From Nocardia sp. NBC_00508 (GTDB taxonomy: Bacteria; Actinomycetota; Actinomycetes; Mycobacteriales; Mycobacteriaceae), in NCBI RefSeq assembly GCF_036346875.1, contig NZ_CP107852.1:7192001-7256000 (forward strand): 64,000 nucleotides of DNA. The letters are read 5' to 3'. Position numbers and translations under genes: made by a program. Below are positions 16,749 through 25,215 of the stretch, piece by piece. The stretch's first letter is position 1. Each line of letters starts with the position of its first letter. The notes under the pieces are model-generated. The model was not told where the DNA came from, searched no databases, and saw nothing but the letters and a program-made list of their open reading frames with translations.

Positions 16749-16997
16749 GTGCGGGCGGGGGTAGTGGTTCTCCGGAAAGTCTGCGGGCCGCAGCCGGACT
16801 TCGAGGCACACCAGCCGGCACTCGACGCGCTCGGCACCGTCACCTACCTGGGTGCCGACCACGGGCTGGCGTCGCTGCACGACGTGGCCGGCCTGGCCAT
16901 GATGTGGAGTGTCCTGAACGCCTGGCTGCGGGGCACCGCCCTGCTCGGGACCGCCGGTGTCGACGCCGCAACGTCAGTTGCGGCTCGAGACGGCTGA
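16749..16997 (+). pseudogene. C-terminal fragment of an imine-reductase-like (6PGDH-fold) oxidoreductase
   Basis: The 82-codon frame contains ALGTVTYLGADHGLASLHDV followed by LAMMWSVLNAWLRGTALLG, the typical start of the helical C-terminal domain in NAD(P)-dependent imine reductases and beta-hydroxyacid-dehydrogenase relatives. The N-terminal Rossmann domain with GxGxxG is absent, and the frame stops soon after. It is a remnant. It lies divergent from SBP56 and downstream of nothing that could complete it. Confidence 0.65.
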
Positions 16998-17110
16998 AAC
17001 CACGCGAAAGTGAGTACCCAAGTGAACATTCCGGATGCGGTGTGTCGCCGGCCTCGAGCACTAGCCGGTGGCTGGACCTGCGGTGACGCGGATGCTCACC
17101 GGACGACCCG

Positions 17111-18160
17111 TCATGCTGGATACGAGCGGGTTTCGGTGGCCTTGACCGCGGCCCACAGCCGCTGGCCCGGATGCAGGCGCAACTGGGCGACGGTGGCCGG
17201 AGTGATGTCGGCGAGCACTGGGGGTACACCGTCGAGACGGACGCGGGTCGTGTGCGCGTGTTGCTCGATACCCGTGATCGTGACCGGCCAGCTGTTGCGC
17301 GGGCTGCCCACGGGTCGTTCCGGGTGCAGTCCGACGGCGTTAGGGGCAAAGGCTATGTACACGGGCCCCTCAGCGGGTTCGGCGAGGGTGATGCTGCCGC
17401 CGCCCTCCAGTTGGGCGATGGCGCCACGGGCAGTGCCTCGATAGAGGTTGAGACCCATCAAGTCGGCCACATAGTCCGAGCGCGGCCGCGCCGCGACCTC
17501 CGCGGGCGGCCCCTGCTGCACGATCGCGCCGTTCTCGAGGATGACCAGCCGATCGGCCAGGACCATGGCGTCGAGCGGGTCGTGGGTGACGAGCACCGTG
17601 TGTCCCGGGTAATCGCGCAGATGGTGGGCGAGGTCCGCGCGCACCTGGAGCTTGGTACCGGCGTCCAACGCGGCGAGTGGCTCGTCGAGCAGCAATAGCT
17701 CTGGTTCGGTGACCAGCGCACGGGCAAGGGCAACCCGTTGAGCCTGCCCACCGGACAGCGCTCGGGGCTTGCGCTGCGCGTAATCCGCCAGTCCGACACG
17801 TGTGAGCCATTGAGCGGCGCGCTCACGTGCGGCGGCGCGCCGATATCCGCGGGCCCGGAGCCCGAAGGCGACATTCTCCAGCGCCGACAGATGTCCGAAC
17901 AGCAGATAGTCCTGGAATAGCACGCCGACTTCGCGGCGTTCAGCGGGTGTGAACACCGAAGGTGGTGCGTCCCAGGTGTGGTCGTCGAGCCGGATGTGCC
18001 CGTCGGTCAGGGCGATCAATCCGGACAGCGCCCGCAGGGCTGTGGTCTTGCCCGCCCCATTGGGGCCCAGCAGCGCGACCACTTCGCCCGGTTCGACGCT
18101 CAGCGGCAGCTCGAGGACGAAAGAACCTCTGCTGACTCGCAGTTCGGCGACCAATGTCAT
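17111..18160 (-). CDS. modC: Molybdate ABC transporter ATP-binding protein
   Basis: From ATG 18160 the protein has 349 residues. It shows Walker A GPNGAGKTT, the Q-loop VLFQDYLLFGHL, the signature ALSGGQAQRVALARAL, Walker B LLLLDEPLAALD and the switch His VLVTHDPLDAM. The C-terminal third (about 265-345) is a TOBE-type domain, the usual molybdate-sensing end of ModC (GIEQHAHTTRVRLDGV). It overlaps modB by four bases (ATGA). It powers import of molybdate through ModB from ModA. Being last in the regulator-modA-modB-modC operon, it depends on coupled translation. Confidence 0.95.
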   Translation of the reverse strand: MTLVAELRVSRGSFVLELPLSVEPGEVVALLGPNGAGKTTALRALSGLIALTDGHIRLDDHTWDAPPSVFTPAERREVGVLFQDYLLFGHLSALENVAFGLRARGYRRAAARERAAQWLTRVGLADYAQRKPRALSGGQAQRVALARALVTEPELLLLDEPLAALDAGTKLQVRADLAHHLRDYPGHTVLVTHDPLDAMVLADRLVILENGAIVQQGPPAEVAARPRSDYVADLMGLNLYRGTARGAIAQLEGGGSITLAEPAEGPVYIAFAPNAVGLHPERPVGSPRNSWPVTITGIEQHAHTTRVRLDGVPPVLADITPATVAQLRLHPGQRLWAAVKATETRSYPA

Positions 18161-18969
18161 ACCACACCCCGAATCCAGCGTTCGCGCAACGCGACGAGGA
18201 CGGCGACCGATACGGCCAGCAGCACCAGGCTGAGCACGATCGCGGCGTCCGGATCGGTCTCCAGCGCGAGGTAGACCGCCAACGGCATGGTCGTCGTCCG
18301 GCCGGGAAAGTTGCCTGCGAAGGTGATGGTGGCGCCGAACTCGCCGAGCGCACGCGCCCAGCACAGCACGCCGCCCGCGATCACGCCGGGCAGGACCGAC
18401 GGCAGCGTGACCCGGCGGAAGACATACCAGCCAGTTGCGCCGAGGGTGGCTGCCGCCTCCTCGAAGCGCGGATCCGCCGCCCGCAAGGCGCCCTCGACAG
18501 AGATCACCAGAAAGGGCATGGCCACGAATGCCTCCGCCACGATCACCCCGGCCGTGGTGAACGGCAAGGAGATGCCGAACCATTCATAGAGATGCCGTCC
18601 GATCAGCCCGCGGCGGCCGAGCACCAACAGGAGCGCGACACCGCCGACTACCGGTGGCAACACCAGCGGCACGGTGACCAGGGCGCGGATGACGCCGCGC
18701 CCCGGCAGTTCGGCGCGCGCGAGCAGCCAGGCCAGCGGAATGCCCAGTACCAGGCAGATCACCGTCGCCACGGTCGCGCACAGCAGCGAAAGCCGTAGCG
18801 CCTGACCGACTTCGGAACTGAAGAGCCGACTCGGCATGGTCTCCCACGGCGCTCGCACCAGCAGCCCGATGAGCGGTAGGACCAGGAATGCGAGACCGCA
18901 GACGGCGGGCAGCATCAGCGCGACCGGTCGCCGTCCGCGCACCGCCCGCCGTCGTGCGGGCGCGATCAC
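18157..18969 (-). CDS. modB: Molybdate ABC transporter permease
   Basis: The 270-residue protein starts at GTG 18969, overlapping the modA stop (GTGA). It has about six membrane helices, and the cytoplasmic coupling loop is the expected EAAATLGATGWYVFRRVTLPSVLPG with the EAA motif. The family-typical ALGEFGATITFAGNFPGRTTTMPLAVY follows across two segments. It forms the membrane channel of the ModABC importer. Gene order and both overlaps fix the assignment. Confidence 0.95.
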   Translation of the reverse strand: MIAPARRRAVRGRRPVALMLPAVCGLAFLVLPLIGLLVRAPWETMPSRLFSSEVGQALRLSLLCATVATVICLVLGIPLAWLLARAELPGRGVIRALVTVPLVLPPVVGGVALLLVLGRRGLIGRHLYEWFGISLPFTTAGVIVAEAFVAMPFLVISVEGALRAADPRFEEAAATLGATGWYVFRRVTLPSVLPGVIAGGVLCWARALGEFGATITFAGNFPGRTTTMPLAVYLALETDPDAAIVLSLVLLAVSVAVLVALRERWIRGVV

Positions 18970-19751
18970 GGGGTGTCGAATCCCGCCGCGGCGAAGACCG
19001 TCTTGGCCTGAGCCGATGTCACGAAGTCGACGAACGCCGTCGCGGCCGCCGCGTTCGGAGCATGCGCCAGTGGTGCGACCGGATAGTCGTTGACGGCTTT
19101 GCCCGACTCGGGGAAGTCGATTCCCTCGACCTTGTCCCCCGCGGCCTTGACGTCGGTGCGGTAGACCAGCGCGGCGTCGACCTCACCGAGCGTGACCTTG
19201 GTCAGGACCGCCTTCACGTCCTGCTCGCGGGTATCCGGTTGCGGCGTGATGCCTGCCGTCTCGAACACCGTTCTGGCCGCCGCACCGCAGGGCACCTGCA
19301 TCGCGCACAGCGCGAGTTTGGGCTCGGTCTTGCCGAAATCGGCCAGCCCGGTGATGTGCCCGAGGTTGCCCCGCGGCACCGCGATCTCGAGCCGGTTGCG
19401 CACGAAAGTTACCGGAGTGGCGGTGACCTCACCCTTGTCGCGGACCTGCTGCATGTTCTTCGGCGCCGCCGAGGCGAACACGTCGGCCGGCGCGCCTTGG
19501 TTGATCTGTTCGGCCAGCGCCGAACTCGCGCCGAAGCTGTAGACCACCTTGACGCCCGGGTGCGCGGCCTCGAACTGTTCACCGAGCTCGGTGAACGTCT
19601 CGGTCAGCGATGCCGCGGCGAACACGGTCACCGTCCCCGACACATGCTGTGCGCCGGTGTGTTCGGTCTTGTCGTCCGAACCGCAGCCCGCCGCGGTCAC
19701 GACAGCCAGCACGGTCGCGGCACACAACTTGCGAACCATTCTCATCCTCAT
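18966..19751 (-). CDS. modA: Molybdate-binding lipoprotein
   Basis: I start at ATG 19751, which overlaps the stop of the regulator (TGATG) and has GGAGAG five bases upstream. The 261-residue precursor has a signal peptide with lipobox VTAAGC, so it should be a membrane-anchored lipoprotein. The mature part shows the ModA pattern: VTVFAAASLTETFTELG, SFGASSALAEQINQGAPADVF, and ligand-pocket segments near LVYRTDVKAAG. It captures molybdate (and perhaps tungstate) outside the membrane and delivers it to ModB. Confidence 0.95.
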   Translation of the reverse strand: MRMRMVRKLCAATVLAVVTAAGCGSDDKTEHTGAQHVSGTVTVFAAASLTETFTELGEQFEAAHPGVKVVYSFGASSALAEQINQGAPADVFASAAPKNMQQVRDKGEVTATPVTFVRNRLEIAVPRGNLGHITGLADFGKTEPKLALCAMQVPCGAAARTVFETAGITPQPDTREQDVKAVLTKVTLGEVDAALVYRTDVKAAGDKVEGIDFPESGKAVNDYPVAPLAHAPNAAAATAFVDFVTSAQAKTVFAAAGFDTP

Positions 19752-20149
19752 CAACTCTCCGGTATCTCCACGACGACGTGCGTGGACTTCACGGACGCGA
19801 CAGCGACGCTGCCGACTTCCAGACCGAGCTCGTCGACCGATTCCCGGCTCAGCAGCGACACCAGCCGGAACGGTCCGGCCTGCATCTCCACCTGTGCCAT
19901 CACGGTGTCCTTCACGACCCGGGTCACGATTCCGCGCATCCGGTTGCGGGCCGACGCCGCGACCGTCACGCCCGGCTGCGGCGCCTCGGCATTCGCCTGC
20001 AGGAACTGGGCGAGCTCACAGCCGCTGACCCCCTTGCGGCCGCTATCGAGCTGAATCGCGGTCAGACGGCCCTGATCGATCCATCGGCGCACCGTGTCAT
20101 CGCTGACACCCAGCAGCGCGGCCACTTCGCTGATCCGTAGATTCGACAC
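19751..20149 (-). CDS. TOBE-domain DNA-binding regulator of molybdate uptake
   Basis: The 132-residue protein joins an excisionase/MerR-like helix-turn-helix (1-50, RISEVAALLGVSDDTVRRWIDQGRL) to a single TOBE/Mop domain (about 65-130, ARNRMRGIVTRVVKDTVMAQVEM). This is the compact actinobacterial counterpart of ModE. It is first in the operon with modABC and coupled to modA by overlapping stop and start. Known relatives bind molybdate through the Mop fold and repress mod genes when molybdate is plentiful; autoregulation of this operon is the likely role. Confidence 0.9.
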   Translation of the reverse strand: MSNLRISEVAALLGVSDDTVRRWIDQGRLTAIQLDSGRKGVSGCELAQFLQANAEAPQPGVTVAASARNRMRGIVTRVVKDTVMAQVEMQAGPFRLVSLLSRESVDELGLEVGSVAVASVKSTHVVVEIPES

Positions 20150-20453
20150 GAGAGTTAGTCTATTGCCGCATTCACGGAAGTGATAGTCGATCCGTGCCGT
20201 GATATCGGCACGCCGAAGTTCCGTACCCGCACGGCGAGCGGCCAGCGAGCGTTGGAGTCTCTACCCCCGGGCGAACTGCCGAACGATTCCGGGTATGAGC
20301 CTCGCCGCCCCACCCTTACGAGGATCCGGCTCGAGCCCGCTCATAAGCACGACATACCGCAAGCGGTGCGGAAGGCGAGCCGAGGTGCCGAGCAGAGCCC
20401 CTCATCGACTCTGCTCGGCGATCCATCGGCGACGGCGGTCCTGGCCGGATGGT

Positions 20454-20669
20454 TCAACCTGTCGCCGCTGAGATGTGGCGGTGTGGCCGGGCGAGGGTGT
20501 AGTAGAGAACGCCGGCGACTATGGCGCCGGCGATCCAGGAGCAGTCGGTGTTGCCGAATGTGCGCGCGAGGGGACCCTGCATCGCAGGGACGAGGCCGTA
20601 CTGCCACGACCAGCCTGCGATGAGCCTCATGCAAGCACTACTGGGAGGTCCTGAGATATGTGTATTCAT
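20454..20669 (-). pseudogene. C-terminal fragment of an NCS1 permease
   Basis: The minus-strand frame reads QGPLARTFGNTDCSWIAGAI then VAGVLYYTLARPHRH, the characteristic last helix of NCS1 transporters (cytosine, uracil, allantoin, hydantoin type), preceded by one more hydrophobic stretch (LIAGWSWQYGLVPAM). About 400 residues that should precede it are gone; the upstream DNA is the promoter of the divergent PucR gene. The loss of a nucleobase-type permease beside a purine-catabolism-type regulator suggests the cluster has lost its original uptake step. Confidence 0.65.
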
Positions 20670-20673
20670 ACAC
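20660..20673. promoter_or_regulatory. Inverted repeat upstream of the PucR regulator
   Basis: GTGTAT and ATACAC are separated by TC and lie about 35 bases before the GTG start of the regulator, in an AT-richer stretch that also holds GTATGTAC at 20687-20694. It is a plausible operator and promoter area for the regulator and, before the deletion, for the divergent permease. Confidence 0.45.
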
Positions 20674-20704
20674 TATCCCGGCGTTCGTATGTACATTCGG
20701 ATAT

Positions 20705-22309
20705 GTGCTGACGCTTCGCCGACTTGTCGCCGACCCTGCCCTGGGACTGGAGGTGGTCACACCCGACCTCGCTGATTCCCTCGACCGAGAGATCGTCTGG
20801 TTGCACACCACTGAGCTGCCCGACCCATCGCGCTATATCCGTGCGAGGGAGTTGGTCTTGACGAACGGCCTGTGGCAGCCGCACGTCACGGCCGAAGCGT
20901 TCGTGGACTCCGTGGCGCGAGCGCGGGCTGCGGGCCTGGTGTTCGGGTTGACCGCGCAAACACCGGCCATTCCTCCTGGCCTCGCGGAGTCGTGCCGGTC
21001 GCGCGGACTTCCGCTCGTCGAACTGTGCATCGGTGTGCCCTTCGCCGCGATCACCGAAGCTGCCTCCCGCATCCAGAACGAAACGCTGCAGGCGGAATTG
21101 ACTGCCACCGTCCACCGCGGCAACGCATTGGCCACCTCGCTGTCGCGCGGTGGCGGCGCCGCAGGCGTGCTCGAGATTCTCCGCCGCGACACCGATCTGC
21201 CGCTGCTCGTGGTCGACCGTATGGGCCGATGTTTGGCCAGCATCGGCTGCGAACTGACCGACGATCAGATTCGACGCGCCTCGGCCGCCCTCAACCGCAC
21301 ACCACCACCGATCGAGGTCGACATCGCCGGGGCGGCATCGTCGGCGCTCTACCTCGTCGAGGGTGTCCTGGGGGACATCGACGCGGGCCTGTACTGCCTG
21401 CGGCCAACCGCTGAACTCACGCCGGCGGACAAGGATGCGCTGGCACAGGCCGCGCGGTTCCTGAGCTTGGAGGTCACCAAGCAGCAAGCTGTGCACGCCA
21501 TCGAGGCGCGGTTCGCCGGTGAACTGCTGGAGATGGTCCTCTCCGGACCGAGGCGCGCCGGCGAGGTGAGTCAGCGGCTGGCCGCGTACGGAGTGCCACC
21601 CGATCGGACACTGGCCGTGCTCGCGATCGTACCGAGTGCCACCGACGAATCGGCACCGTCCGACGGAATCGGCGACGCTGTCGGCGCGGTCTTCTCCGCC
21701 AAGGGCATTCCGGTATTCATCGGCGCAGGCAGCCGAGACGTCGTCGCGATCTTCGCGTGGGACCGCACCATCGACGTACTGTCGGATTTTGCTCGTGAAC
21801 TGTCCGCGGAGATCGGGCGACGCGTCGATCACCGGCGAATCGTGATCGGTGTGGGTGAACTCGCCGCTGATGCCGGTGCGCTGCGGGAACCGCTGATACG
21901 CGCACGCGAGATCTGTCACGTCCTGCGTGCGAAGGAAGGCATGCGCACCGCGACATTCGCCGATATCGCGACGTATCGGATGCTGCTGGGCCTCATCGAC
22001 AATCAGAGTCTTCGACAATTCTCCGGGCATGTGCTGGGCATCATCCGCGACCACGACGCGCGGGCACGGACCGAGCTCGAGCGTACTTTGCGAACCTTCC
22101 TCGCCCATGACGGCCAATGGGCTGTTACCGCGGCCGCATTGCATGTCCACGTCAATACGCTGCGCAATCGCATTACTCGGATCACCGAACTGACCGGACG
22201 GGACGTAAACCGGATCGAGGACAAGGTCGACCTCTTTCTGGCATTAGAGGCCGAATCCTTCGGCTCGAACGGGAGTGTCCCGGTTGCTGGGGAAGGCCGG
22301 TCGCGATGA
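20705..22309 (+). CDS. PucR-family transcriptional regulator (full three-domain form)
   Basis: From GTG 20705 the protein has 534 residues, the usual PucR length. An N-terminal purine-catabolism PucR domain (about 1-120, VLTLRRLVADPALGLEVVTP at the start, then RELVLTNGL) is followed by a GGDEF-related middle and the C-terminal helix-turn-helix (WAVTAAALHVHVNTLRNRITRITELTG). Members activate purine, allantoin or related nitrogen-compound catabolism. It is divergent from the NCS1 permease remnant and next to the deacetylase/OYE/DUF1989 operon and the amidase, which are its probable targets. The longer frame to 20660 is unlikely because it runs through the inverted repeat. Confidence 0.9.
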   Translation: MLTLRRLVADPALGLEVVTPDLADSLDREIVWLHTTELPDPSRYIRARELVLTNGLWQPHVTAEAFVDSVARARAAGLVFGLTAQTPAIPPGLAESCRSRGLPLVELCIGVPFAAITEAASRIQNETLQAELTATVHRGNALATSLSRGGGAAGVLEILRRDTDLPLLVVDRMGRCLASIGCELTDDQIRRASAALNRTPPPIEVDIAGAASSALYLVEGVLGDIDAGLYCLRPTAELTPADKDALAQAARFLSLEVTKQQAVHAIEARFAGELLEMVLSGPRRAGEVSQRLAAYGVPPDRTLAVLAIVPSATDESAPSDGIGDAVGAVFSAKGIPVFIGAGSRDVVAIFAWDRTIDVLSDFARELSAEIGRRVDHRRIVIGVGELAADAGALREPLIRAREICHVLRAKEGMRTATFADIATYRMLLGLIDNQSLRQFSGHVLGIIRDHDARARTELERTLRTFLAHDGQWAVTAAALHVHVNTLRNRITRITELTGRDVNRIEDKVDLFLALEAESFGSNGSVPVAGEGRSR

Positions 22310-22328
22310 TCCGGCCGGGCAGCGGGAT

Positions 22329-23195
22329 TCAGTCCGGGTACACCGCGGGATCGACGTCGTAGTCCGGCAGCGGGCGGCGTGGGGTCTCGGGATCGTCCCG
22401 CGCCCACTCGGCGACGTCGCGGCAGCGGGCGAAGTACACGTCCGCGCATTCCTGCGCGTAGGCGATGAGGTTGCGCAGGGCGATCATCCGGCCGGGCCGA
22501 CCGGTCAGGAAGGGGTGCATACACAGGTTGAACAGGCATCCGTAGCGGCGCATCCCGTCGAGTTCCGCGCGCCACAGCTGTTCGACTTCGACCGGTGATT
22601 CGATGACCGAACCGATGTTCGGTTCGGGGAGAAATGCGTACTGCTCCCAGTCGTCGAGCGACCAATGCACCGGTAGCTCCATCACCGACCCGTGCTCGGT
22701 GTCCACCAGGTACGGCCGGTCGTCCCCCATCAAGGACGAGTCGTACACCAGCCCATGCTCGGCGATGAGACCGACCGTGTCGCGAGTCGCACTCCACATC
22801 GCCGCGCGGTGCCCGGCGATATCGACGTTCTGCGCCGCGAAAACATCCAGTGCCCGTTCGAAGTCGACGCGTTCCTCGCCCGTGGACATCGATGTCGGCG
22901 GTCGGTGGCTGTAGGAATGATGCGCAACCTCATGTCCGCGGTCGACGATGGACCGCGCCAGGCCGGGTCGTTGTTCGGCGACCCAGCCCGGCACGAAGAA
23001 GGTCGCGGGGACCCTCATCTCGTCGAGCAGGTCGAGGATCCGCGGCACGCCCACATCGGGCCCGTACGACTGGTGCGACATCACCATGGGCTGGTCGGCG
23101 AACCTGCGCCCCTGCGCGAGTATCGGTGTCTCGGCGTCGACATCGAATGTCAACGTAGCCACGGCGGCCGCACCACGAGCCCAACCCTGGTCCAT
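22329..23195 (-). CDS. PuuE-like polysaccharide deacetylase family hydrolase
   Basis: The 288-residue protein (ATG 23195) belongs to the carbohydrate-esterase-4 NodB fold. The metal site shows TFDVDAET (usual TFDDG position), GHEVAHHSYSH with the two metal-binding His, and a late catalytic His in LCMHPFLTGRPGRM. This last pattern and the MSHQSYGPDVGVPRILDLLDE stretch belong to the PuuE/cyclic-imide-hydrolase branch, which cleaves allantoin-like or imide rings rather than chitin. No signal peptide is present, in agreement with a cytoplasmic ring hydrolase. Downstream in an operon with the flavin oxidoreductase and DUF1989 genes. Confidence 0.85.
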   Translation of the reverse strand: MDQGWARGAAAVATLTFDVDAETPILAQGRRFADQPMVMSHQSYGPDVGVPRILDLLDEMRVPATFFVPGWVAEQRPGLARSIVDRGHEVAHHSYSHRPPTSMSTGEERVDFERALDVFAAQNVDIAGHRAAMWSATRDTVGLIAEHGLVYDSSLMGDDRPYLVDTEHGSVMELPVHWSLDDWEQYAFLPEPNIGSVIESPVEVEQLWRAELDGMRRYGCLFNLCMHPFLTGRPGRMIALRNLIAYAQECADVYFARCRDVAEWARDDPETPRRPLPDYDVDPAVYPD

Positions 23196-23220
23196 CGTCT
23201 GCTCCTGCTCCCCTGCGTCG

Positions 23221-24342
23221 CTATTTACCGCTGTTCTCGCGCCAGGCCCTGGCGCAGTCGAGGGTAGCCAGCGGATGGAGCATCTCATGGTCGAACGCGT
23301 CGAGCGCGGCACCGGCCGCTATACGTCGGGGCAGGTCGGGGTTGGCAAGGGCGCCGCGGCCGACGGAAAGGATATCGGCGTGTCCACCGGCCAGCACCTC
23401 CGCGGCTTGTACCGGGTCGTGCATTCCGCCGTTGGCGATGACCGGTCTGCCCGACACCTCTCGAGCGAGTTCGGTGATGGTCGAACCGCTGGGGAAACGC
23501 GCGGTCTCGACGAAGTCCTTGCCTTCGCTGGCGATGTGCAGATACGTCGCGCCGGCCAATGCGGAGAAGATGACCCGCGCGTCCCCGTCTGCTCCGGGCC
23601 ACCGGTATACGAAGTCGTTGACCTTGGTCTGCGACAGCCGAACCCCGATGGTGAATGTGCCGAGCGCTTCCCGGATCGCCGCCACGACGCGTGCCGTCAG
23701 TCGAATGCGGTTTTCCACTGGACCGCCGTACTCGTCGGATCGGTGGTTGGTGTAGTCGGTGACGAACTGGTCGAACAGATATCCATTCGCCGCGTGGATC
23801 TCGACTCCGTCGAATCCCGCGTCCCGTGCGTTCGTCGCAGCGGTGACGAACCCGCCGATGACGCTATCGATGTCGTCCCGGCTCATCTGCCGGGGCACAG
23901 GCCAGCCTCCGCCGACACCACCGTAGTCCCGCATCATCTCGCCGCGGGGGCGGACCGCGGAGGGCGCGATGGTCTCGAAGCCGTAGGCGTTGCCTTGCGA
24001 GATCGCGCCGGCGTGCATGAGTTGCGCGATGATCGGCGCTCCGGCGGCGTGGACAGCGTCTACCACGCTGCGCCAGCCGGCGACGTGCCGCTCGGTGACC
24101 AACCCCGGCTGATTGAAGTAGCCCTGGCTGTGGGTGGCGTCGGTGTAGCTACCCTCGGTGATGATCAGGCCGAATCCCCCGGAGGCGAACCCGCGGTAGT
24201 ACTCGGCCATGTGCGGGGTGGGGGTGCCGTCAGGCTGCGCGGATATTCGGGACATCGGAGCGGTGGCGAATCGATTGCGCAGATGCAGTGTTTCGAGCTC
24301 GAAGGACTCCAGTGCAGAGTGCGCGAGGTCAGTGGTGGGCAT
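23221..24342 (-). CDS. NADH:flavin oxidoreductase (old yellow enzyme family)
   Basis: The 373-residue protein has the OYE barrel pattern: RNRFATAPMSR near the start, IIAQLMHAGAIS, the substrate-binding pair in GVEIHAANGYLFDQFVTDYTNHRSDEYGG (split helix and loop), and the phosphate-binding GRPVIANGGMHD and ADILSVGRGALANPDLP. FMN-dependent reduction of an activated C=C bond is expected. It follows the DUF1989 gene with a 14-base overlap and precedes the deacetylase, so the three are co-transcribed. In this setting it may reduce an unsaturated cyclic amide or imide before ring opening; that is inference. Confidence 0.92.
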   Translation of the reverse strand: MPTTDLAHSALESFELETLHLRNRFATAPMSRISAQPDGTPTPHMAEYYRGFASGGFGLIITEGSYTDATHSQGYFNQPGLVTERHVAGWRSVVDAVHAAGAPIIAQLMHAGAISQGNAYGFETIAPSAVRPRGEMMRDYGGVGGGWPVPRQMSRDDIDSVIGGFVTAATNARDAGFDGVEIHAANGYLFDQFVTDYTNHRSDEYGGPVENRIRLTARVVAAIREALGTFTIGVRLSQTKVNDFVYRWPGADGDARVIFSALAGATYLHIASEGKDFVETARFPSGSTITELAREVSGRPVIANGGMHDPVQAAEVLAGGHADILSVGRGALANPDLPRRIAAGAALDAFDHEMLHPLATLDCARAWRENSGK

Positions 24343-24973
24343 CGGCGGCGGTCTCCTCGGTGGTGTGGCGGTAGGTGGTCATGGCCAGTGGGGTCGGTCC
24401 GGCGCCATTGATGACGGTGTGGTCCTGCGGGCAAGCCGAGACGACGACAATGCAGTCCATTTCGGCGCGGAAGGTGATCGTGTCTCCCGGTGCGGTGGGG
24501 GCATCGAGCCAGGGCAGATCTCCGATGTCGGAGACCGGGACGCGCATGAAGATATTGATCGGTTGCGGTATGAACGGCAGCGCCTCGTGCCCGCGCTCGG
24601 CCATGGCTCGCCGGAGGTTGTCCGCGCACGACGCGTGCACCGGATCCCCGAGTGCCGCATACCGTTCCGGGTCGCAAGCGGCGATCAGCATGTCGTGGAT
24701 ACCGGGGGAACTGTCGGCGAGATAGGTGAGGATGGGCCGGCGTCGGTTGGTGACGAACCGACCGAGGAGGGCTGGGAACAACCGGCCGTTGTGGGTTCGC
24801 GTGTGCGCGGCACTGTGATGCTCGGAAATGTCGTAGGCGTTGTAGGCGAACACGTCTCCCACTTGGCCGCCGCAGACATCGGTTATCACCAGACGGTCGC
24901 CGGCACGCAGACTCACCGATCGGGCTTCTCTGGCCGGAATCGTGACCGGCTCAGGATCGCGCAGCAATGTCAT
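24329..24973 (-). CDS. DUF1989 (urea carboxylase-associated) family protein
   Basis: The 214-residue protein (ATG 24973; an upstream GTG-type start is possible) carries the DUF1989 signature: VTIPAREARSVSLRAGDRLVITDVCGGQVGD in two strands, TRTHNGRLFPALLG, LIAACDPERY, CADNLRRAMAERG and PQPINIFMRVPV. Genes of this family sit beside urea carboxylase, allophanate hydrolase and amidase genes and are thought to act in urea or amide nitrogen use, but the reaction is not established. It starts the minus-strand operon and is divergent from the amidase, supporting a shared nitrogen role. Confidence 0.88.
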   Translation of the reverse strand: MTLLRDPEPVTIPAREARSVSLRAGDRLVITDVCGGQVGDVFAYNAYDISEHHSAAHTRTHNGRLFPALLGRFVTNRRRPILTYLADSSPGIHDMLIAACDPERYAALGDPVHASCADNLRRAMAERGHEALPFIPQPINIFMRVPVSDIGDLPWLDAPTAPGDTITFRAEMDCIVVVSACPQDHTVINGAGPTPLAMTTYRHTTEETAADAHH

Positions 24974-25122
24974 GTCAGCAGTCAACACATTCGGCAGAGC
25001 ACTCAGCAATGGAGTTCTCTACACTGAATGCCAGATTTCCTGTATGTTCGCACATGTCAGCCGAGTGCGTCGTGCCATACGGTGTTGAGGGCACACCTCT
25101 AGCCGAAGGAAGCACCCCGCCG

Positions 25123-25215
25123 ATGACGACGTCACATCCCCACTGCGATCACCCGATCGACGCCGGCGCACTCACTCTGGCCGGAACAGTCCGTATGACC
25201 GCCACAGCACAATGA
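25123..25215 (+). CDS. Possible 30-residue leader peptide coupled to the amidase
   Basis: A short frame, ATGACGACGTCACATCCC onward, encodes 30 residues with three His and one Cys (SHPHCDHPIDAG) and ends with an ATGA overlap on the amidase start. GAAGGA lies about fourteen bases upstream of it. The overlap would couple translation of the two. It could be a leader, a truncated remnant or chance. Confidence 0.35.
   Translation: MTTSHPHCDHPIDAGALTLAGTVRMTATAQ

Noticed and set aside
18161..18583. Long N-terminal extension of modC
   Set aside because: The frame runs through modB antisense-free but out of frame; the ATG at 18160 overlaps the modB stop and opens the ABC domain directly.
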